Positions 58,481-64,000 of a stretch of 64,000 nt of DNA are shown here, in pieces (within the stretch, counting starts at the first letter, position 1; each line of letters starts with the position of its first letter). The translations under genes were made by a program, and so were the position numbers. The notes beneath the pieces are model-generated. The model did not search any database and had not been told where the DNA came from. It saw only the letters and a list, made by a program, of their open reading frames with translations. The stretch is from Aristolochia californica (taxonomy: Eukaryota; Streptophyta; Magnoliopsida; Piperales; Aristolochiaceae): positions 13,460,157 to 13,524,156 of the forward strand of contig JARWKL010000016.1 of the NCBI GenBank assembly GCA_029961685.1. Reading direction: 5' to 3'.

Positions 58481-58871
58481 TATAGAAGTTAGGACCCCAT
58501 GAGAATGACTCTAGGTTAATGTGGAAGAAGAAGGAGAGAAGAGAGAGAAGAGGGATAAAGGAGAAGGACATTAGAAAGGAGAGTTTGGATTAAGGGAAGG
58601 AGAGAATGCGACAAAGGAGAAGAGATGGTGGCTGGATGATTTCTCAAAGAGAGGAGAAGTCTTGAATGCCTTACCACTTAGCCAATGCTCTTATTTATAG
58701 TGTTACAAAACCCTTAGGGTTACAACTCAATAGATTATAAGATATACTAAGACAATGTATTTACATCTTCATGCCATCCTTATGGAACATATTATAAATA
58801 ACCACTTTGCCACTCCTTTGACGTGTGGGCTCCTAGCCTTGAGCTTGTGGGCTTGAGCCCATCTTCCAACA
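58481..58871 (-). repeat. Solo family-A LTR
   Basis: 391 bp, inverse orientation, matching 40619-40993 throughout and carrying the full CATCTTCCAACA end that copy lacks. Flanking 5-mers ATTAC (58476-58480) and GTTAC (58872-58876) are a target duplication with one mismatch. There is no primer site or polypurine tract beside it, so it is a solo LTR left by LTR-LTR recombination. Confidence 0.88.
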
Positions 58872-59204
58872 GTTACATTCCCTATACACTCCTTTTTATC
58901 AGTTGCCTTTCTCCTACCATCTTGTTTTTACTCTCACATACCCCTTTGGGCCTTCCTCTAGTGTGTTGTTTTGGTTGGTTTATGTTTTTATGTACATATG
59001 GGTGTTTTAAGTCCATGAAGAATTTTGTATGAGTACCCTTAAGTGGGTTTTTAGTGTTGTCCTTTGAGTGATAGACGTTATCCTTTTTAGTAATTATTAT
59101 CACTACTTTTGTTTGAAATCCTATGAGGTTGGTTGAAACCTTTTTTATACATACATCCCCCATCTTATTTTTTGAGATTCTGTGTTCGATTGACGTAATC
59201 AACT
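58872..59204. other. Spacer after the solo LTR
   Basis: Continues the DNA interrupted by the solo LTR. Open frames on both strands (58823-59032, 58882-59202) have no recognisable domain. Confidence 0.4.
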
Positions 59205-59741
59205 ATAATAATCACATTGGGAAGCGTTGGAAAGAATCCTTCGGTATCTCAAGAAAAGTCCAGATCAAGGGATGCTATATAAATGTCATGGTCATATAGA
59301 AATTGAAGGTTTTGCCGATGCTAACTGAGCCGGTTGCCTTGATGATAGAAAATCCACCCATGGTTACTTCACAACTATTGGGGGCAATCTAGTCACCTAT
59401 AGAAGAAAAAAAAATGTAGTGGCTAGATCGAGTGTGAAAGCGGAATATTGAGTTATGACACTTGTAGTAAGTGAATTGTTATAGTTAAAATCTATTCTCA
59501 ATGAAAATCAAGTAGTTATCCATATTGCAACCAATACAATTTTTCATGAGAAAACCAAGCACATTGAGATAGACTGTCATTTTATACGAGAAAAACTTCA
59601 TACCAAAAATATTTATGCAATATATCCCTTCAAAGAATCAATTGGCGGACATCTTGACAAAATCTATTGTTGCAAAGTCACTCACATATACCTACTCCAA
59701 GTTGGGAATATTTGATGTTTTCTCCCCAGCTTGAGGGGGAT
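59205..59741 (+). pseudogene. Ty1/copia RNase H fragment
   Basis: Starts abruptly at HWEALERILRYLKKSPDQG, then GHIEIEGFADAN followed by a stop, DDRKSTHGYFTTIGGNLVTY, ARSSVKAEY followed by a stop, and [18 protein letters not shown]. It ends KLGIFDVFSPA before a polypurine tract and LTR. It is truncated on the 5' side at about 59205, with several stops. Confidence 0.82.
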
Positions 59742-60050
59742 TGTTGAAGTAGTTTGAGTGGTATTCTATGTAATTATGAGAGTGGGTGGCATAAACTATA
59801 ATTAGTGGTTAGTTTAATTATTATTTTTTATTCTTATGTATTAGGGCATCTATGCCCCACCTATATAAATAAGAAAGAGAGGTGGGAGGAACTCAAAACT
59901 CATGCTCTCTCTTAACCCCTAAAGTTTCTTTCCTCAACCTGAGCTCTCGCCTTCTCCTTCTCATCTTCTCTTCTTCTTCATTATTTATTCTTATTTCTTC
60001 TTCTTCTTTTGAAACCAAGTTATCCATGGATTAAGCCCTAGAATTCAACA
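59742..60050 (+). repeat. 3' LTR of the 59-kb copia fragment
   Basis: 309 bp, TGTTGAAGTAG...GAATTCAACA, directly after TTGAGGGGGAT. It contains TATATAAATAAG near 59861. It resembles the LTRs at 15925/20845 and 61551 (AATTAxG..GTGG.AxAA..TAATTA). Confidence 0.75.
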
Positions 60051-60057
60051 TTTTTTA

Positions 60058-61550
60058 GTGTCATCCATTCGTATCCCTACAAGTTATTTAGATGCTCCAG
60101 CCAATCTGAGATGGAAAGCTGCCATGGATGAAGAGATCCAATCCATGTACAAGAACTCAAGTTCGGAGTTAACATCTCTTCCATCACCCCAGAAGGCAGT
60201 TGGTTGCAAGTGGATATATAGGATCAAGTATAATCTTGATGTCTCTGTAGCTAGATATAAAGCAATGTTAGTTTTATATGGATATACTCAATAATATGGT
60301 ATTTGACAATGATGAGACATTCTCACCAATGGCAAAGATGGATTTCAGTCATGTCCTTATTTCTCTTGCTTTAGACTTTAAATGGGCTATACATCAATTG
60401 GATGTTAACAATGCCTTTTTTAAATGAGATCTACTGGAAGAGGTCTAGATGAGTCGACCACCTGGTTATGTGGTTGAGGTGGAGCATGTATGTCAATTAA
60501 AAAAGGCTACTTACGAGTTGAAACAATCCCCCAAGTTTGGTTTGATAAGTTTACCATTGTAGTGTCTCGCCTTGGGTTCAAGTGATGTGATAAGTGATCA
60601 CTCTATGTTTACAAAGAGCACCATATATGGCAAGATTCTCATGGTTTTATATGTTGACGATATTGTCATTATTGGTAGTGACATTAATGGGATCCAATAA
60701 GGACTTGAACAAAGATTTCCAAACCAAAGATCTAGGGCTTCTAAAATACTTCATGGGTATAGAGGTTCTTCAATCTATCTACAACATTGTTTTGTCACAG
60801 AGGAAATATGTACTTGACCTCTTAAAGGAAATTGGGATGCTTTGGTATAAACCAGTTGATACACATACGAAACCAAATGTTCGGTTAAGTGTTGAAACTG
60901 ACAATGATGTTGATATTGACATATTTCAACGATCAGTTGGGAAGTTGATTTATCTCATAGTTAGAGACATAATGTATCATATTCAATTAGTGTTATTAGT
61001 CAATACATGCATTGACCTCAATAGTCTCAATGGATGGCCTAGGATAGAATTCTCTAAAATTTGAAGAAAAATCCTAGACAAGGATTATTATTTAAATCCC
61101 ATGGACATACTGACATTAAGAGTTTTACATATGCATATTGGGTAGGCTCTCTAGATAATAAAAAATCTACCTCTGGATATTATACGACTGAAGGAGGTAA
61201 TTTGGTCACATGAAGGAGAAAAAATATAATGTTATTGCAAGGTCAAGTACTGAGGCCAAATACAGAGCCACGACACATGTAGTAAGTCAGCTATTATGGC
61301 TCAAGTCCTTCATGACGGAGCTTGGGTTCTAGACAACCAAGCTTATGTAGGTTCACAATGATAATTAGACAATCATCCATATTGTAACCAATCCAATGTT
61401 TCATGAAAGAACTAAACACATCGAGAAAAATTGTTACTTTGTTCGAGAAAATTTACCTATCGGTGTTATATCAATGCAATACATACTTTCCAAGAACCAA
61501 CTAATAGATGTCTTTAATATTTGATGTTTTTTCACCAACTTGAGAGGGAG
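60058..61550 (+). pseudogene. Ty1/copia reverse transcriptase and RNase H fragment
   Basis: Starts at SSIRIPTSYLDAPANLRWKA and AMDEEIQSMYKNSS, continues KAVGCKWIYRIKYNLDVSVA, DETFSPMAKM and HQLDVNNAFF. 60594-61064 holds LYVDDIVIIGSD-like sequence (YVDD visible), [20 protein letters not shown] and [13 protein letters not shown]. RNase H pieces follow (KSTSGYYTTEGGNLV, ARSSTEAKYRATTH, HDN*TIIHI). Multiple stops are present. It abuts the upstream LTR end at 60050, so two copia 3' halves lie in tandem. Confidence 0.85.
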
Positions 61551-61740
61551 TGTTAAAAGAGTATTAGTGGAATTTTATGTAATTAAGTGAAAGGAGTGGC
61601 GTAAGGTGTAATTAAGCTAAATTTTGAGTTATTTATCTTCACATGTATTGCGGCTTCAGCCCACTTATCTATAAATAATGAAGGGGGAGTGCCATTGATG
61701 TGCTCATTTTCCCTTCTTAAGAAACCCTAATTGTGAGAAA
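61551..61740 (+). repeat. Truncated 3' LTR of the 60-61.5-kb copia fragment
   Basis: TGTTAAAAGAGTATTAGTGGA after a GAGAGGGAG polypurine tract. It matches the start of the LTR at 56579 for about 130 bp and later resembles the intron-10 LTR (GTGCTCAT..CCC.T.TT...AAACCCTAA). The end is lost in (GA)-rich DNA. Confidence 0.65.
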
Positions 61741-61803
61741 TTTAAGCTACCATGAATGAGTGCAGGAATGAGAGGGCTTCAAGACATTCAAGACCAAATC
61801 CCA

Positions 61804-61827
61804 AGAGAGAGAGAGAGAGAGAGAGAG
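61804..61827 (+). repeat. (GA)n microsatellite
   Basis: About twelve uninterrupted GA units; further GA-rich runs continue to 61980, inside the following LTR. Confidence 0.85.
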
Positions 61828-61860
61828 CCAAGGTAAGGGACGAATTTATTATGTGTATTA

Positions 61861-62268
61861 TGTTGAATTTGTGACCCCATGATTGAAACCTAGAGCAATA
61901 TGAGAGAGAGAGAAGAAAAAGAGCAAAGGGAGAGAGAGAGCTCGAGTAGAGAGGAGAGAAAAACAAAGAGAGCAAAAGAGTTTAAGCTAGAGAGAGATTC
62001 TGCACGAGTTGAGAAGTGGAGAGCTTGATTGAACCCTTCAACCAAGACCCCTATTTATACTATTTTTATTACATATTTAGAAATAAGATAGGATCCCTAA
62101 TTACATTAATCATGATTATCCAAATCTACATAAATCAAGGGAAGATAAATCGATTACATTAATCAAGGAAGATTGCCAAATCTTCCAACTCATGAGATAT
62201 GGATGCCAACTCGTGTGATGGCTCATCATGCCACCTCACGTGATCATGGTGGGTCCCACCTTGTAACA
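61861..62268 (-). repeat. 3' LTR of a minus-strand copia element (family F)
   Basis: Minus-strand reading TGTTACAAGGTGGGACCCACC...AAATTCAACA, 408 bp. It is followed on its high side by CTCCCCCTCAAGCTGGGGG, the complement of a copia stop plus polypurine tract. The start resembles the family-B LTR (TGTTACAATGTGGGGCCCACC), so B and F are related. Confidence 0.75.
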
Positions 62269-63452
62269 CTCCCCCTCAAGCTGGGGGTGAGAAAATATTG
62301 TAAATGCCTAGCTTACTGTAGATGGTGGACAAGATCTTATGAGTGACTGGTTCGGTGAGAATGTCTGCAACTTGCCCTTGTGAGGAGATATGTTTGAGAG
62401 ATAATATGTCGGCTTGAAATTTCTCTCATATGAAATGGCAGTCTACTTCAATGTGCTTTGTTCTCTCATGGAAGACCGGATTTGAGGTGATATGTACTGC
62501 CGCTTGATTATCGTAATGTAGATCCATAGGGGCTTCTCTATAGAATCCAAGTTTGGTGAGAAAAGATCTGATCCATAGAAGCTCACTAACTATGTGTGTA
62601 TGGCCCTGTATTCTGCTTCTGCACTAGACCTTGCAACTACATTTTGCTTCTTGCTTCTCCATGCAACCAAAATCCCTCCAACCATTGTACGATATCCCAA
62701 AGTACATTTTCTGTCATCTAGGGATCCAACCCATATTCTATGTTGAAGTAACCATGGTTCTTATAGAGAAGCCCTCTTCTTGGAGCTCCTTTCATATATC
62801 GTAATATTCTTTCTAGTGTTTGCCAGTGAGTAAGTTGTGGTTTGTGCATGTAATGACTCACCATACTTACTGCATATGATATATCCGGCCTTGTTACACA
62901 GAGATAAATGAGTTTTCCCACGAGTCTTTGATATTTTACGATATCCACATCCTGCAAATAATTTTGTATTGGAATCCATAGGGGTTTTTGCTGGTCTACA
63001 CCCCATCATTCTTGTCTCCTCCAGTAGATCAAGAATATACTTCCTTTGAGATAGCATAGTCCCACGTTTGGATTGTAGTACTTCAACACCCAAAAAGTAT
63101 TTAAGTAGTCCAAGATATTTTGTCTTGAATTCTTCACACATCTTTTCCTTGATTTCTTGAATACCCTCGAGATCACTACCGGTTAAGACAATATCATCAA
63201 CATATGCAGCCAAAATCACTTTGCCTTTAGGTGTGTCTTTAAGAAATACGAAGTGAACTACAAAACATCTGTGTAATCCGACCTGTATGAGTGCTTGGCT
63301 AAACTTTTCAAACCATGCATGAGGATATTGTTTCAAACCATAAATGGATTTCTTCAATTGACATACTGACTCCCCCTTAACGACAAATCCAGGTGGTTAT
63401 TGCATATTAAATTCTTCGTTTATATCTCCATTGAGTTAAGTATTTTTTACAT
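62269..63452 (-). pseudogene. Reverse transcriptase and RNase H of the minus-strand family-F element
   Basis: From about 63440: LNGDINEEFNMQ, a stop, PPGFVVKGESVCQLKKSIYG, LKQYPHAWFEKFSQALIQVG, LAAYVDDIVLTGSDLEG (YVDD intact), [20 protein letters not shown] and RKYILDLLEETRMMGCRP. A break near 62957 leads to the RNase H frames [20 protein letters not shown] and ILRYMKGAPRRG. Below 62718, MVGGILVAWRSKKQ-like and ARSSAEAEYRAI pieces run to the polyprotein end near 62290. Upstream coding is cut by the repeat at 63453. Confidence 0.85.
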
Positions 63453-63610
63453 TGATGGAAGATGGGCCCAAGCCCACTTGACCAAGGAAGGCCCACATAT
63501 TCAAGTGTGTTGGAAGATGGACCAGAGCCCATAAGATCAATGAAGCACCACATATCTTTTGGAAGATGGACCCATGCCCACACGACCAGGGAAGGCTCAC
63601 ATATCCAAGT
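63453..63610 (+). repeat. Three tandem units of about 52 bp
   Basis: Units begin near 63453, 63510 and 63562, each GGAAGATGGxCCCAxxGCCCA followed by a GACCAAGGAAGGCCCACATAT-like half. Inverse copies lie at about 63855-63942. The unit opening is the TGTTGGAAGATGGG start shared with family-A LTRs. The first unit begins within the reverse transcriptase of family F. Confidence 0.75.
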
Positions 63611-63942
63611 TGTTGATTTTCAGGACTCCATGAATTTAGCTCATGGAAAAAAAGGGAGAGAGACCCATTGGGAGAAAACCAGAGAGAGAAGGGTTATGGA
63701 CTTGATGATCCTAACCCTCCCCCTGAAGCTCAATTTATAGATTAATGAAACTATTTTATTACAATAATACCCCTTAACTTAGGATTTTAACCCTGGAACT
63801 TTAATCTAATTACATCAATGCCATCTTCTATATCTCTTGGATGCATGGGTCATCATTGGTCTTATGGGCTTGGGCCCATCTTCTAATACACGAATATGTG
63901 GGGCATTCTTTGGTCGTGTGGGCTTGGGCCTTATCTTCCAAC
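63611..63942 (-). repeat. LTR of a minus-strand copia element running off the window (family G)
   Basis: The minus strand reads TGTTGGAAGATAAGGCCC (from 63942) and could end at 63611 with ATCAACA, 332 bp, or could include the tandem units down to 63453. It contains two of the 52-bp units at its start. The high side is the complement of a polypurine tract. Confidence 0.6.
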
Positions 63943-64000
63943 AATCCCCCTCAAGCTGGGGATGAGAGAACAACATGAATTCCCAGATTGCTGCAAATGA
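63943..64000 (-). pseudogene. 3' end of the family-G copia polyprotein, cut by the window edge
   Basis: The complement reads a short FSHPQLEGD-type end and stop followed by GGGGGA, then the LTR. Only about 18 codons are visible; the element continues beyond the window. Confidence 0.6.

Overview
This window is nuclear DNA of a flowering plant. It holds two intron-containing plant genes in a sea of plant-type LTR retrotransposons (Ty1/copia and Ty3/gypsy), whose primer-binding sites match the 3' end of initiator-Met tRNA (TGGTATCAGAGC and variants). The species cannot be fixed from sequence alone. The gene proteins look like a woody dicot or magnoliid, but that is a guess.

Layout. 1-4.7 kb is AT-rich intergenic DNA with a tandem AT repeat and a foldback MITE. 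4.8-5.7 kb is a three-exon HD-Zip class I transcription factor gene (HB21/40/53 type). 7.2-8.1 kb carries a tRNA-like SINE head next to the 5' part of a copia element; the same pair recurs inverted at 29.2-29.95 kb. 8.85-21.57 kb is a complete 12-exon gene for Rgp1, the partner of Ric1 in the Rab6/Ypt6 exchange-factor complex. Its coding sequence joins in frame to 537 codons even though intron 2 holds copia and LINE-like debris and intron 10 holds a 5.2-kb copia element ending about 60 bp from the splice acceptor.

21.6-30.2 kb is repeat debris: a Myb/SANT-like remnant, a degenerate telomere-motif tract, purine-rich DNA, two minus-strand copia gag-protease fragments and a palindrome with arms of about 295 bp. 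From 30.2 kb on, retrotransposons are nested inside one another. A Tnt1-like copia (30175-37538, TSD TGGCC) contains a 2,007-bp non-autonomous LTR element. A copia fragment (38.2-39.6 kb) is hit by a family-A element, which is hit in turn by a second family-A element in inverse orientation (40.6-54.0 kb). That second element contains a complete gypsy element (41116-46446) and a complete copia element (47348-52492, TSD GTAAT). Reading frames of the hosts rejoin across the insertions, which supports the boundaries. 54-64 kb has a third LTR group, a solo family-A LTR with a TSD, and two further minus-strand copia elements.

Nearly every retrotransposon reading frame is broken by stops, frameshifts, deletions or catalytic substitutions. 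The two host genes are the only loci that look functional as proteins. No rRNA gene, true tRNA gene, CRISPR array or prokaryotic feature was seen.
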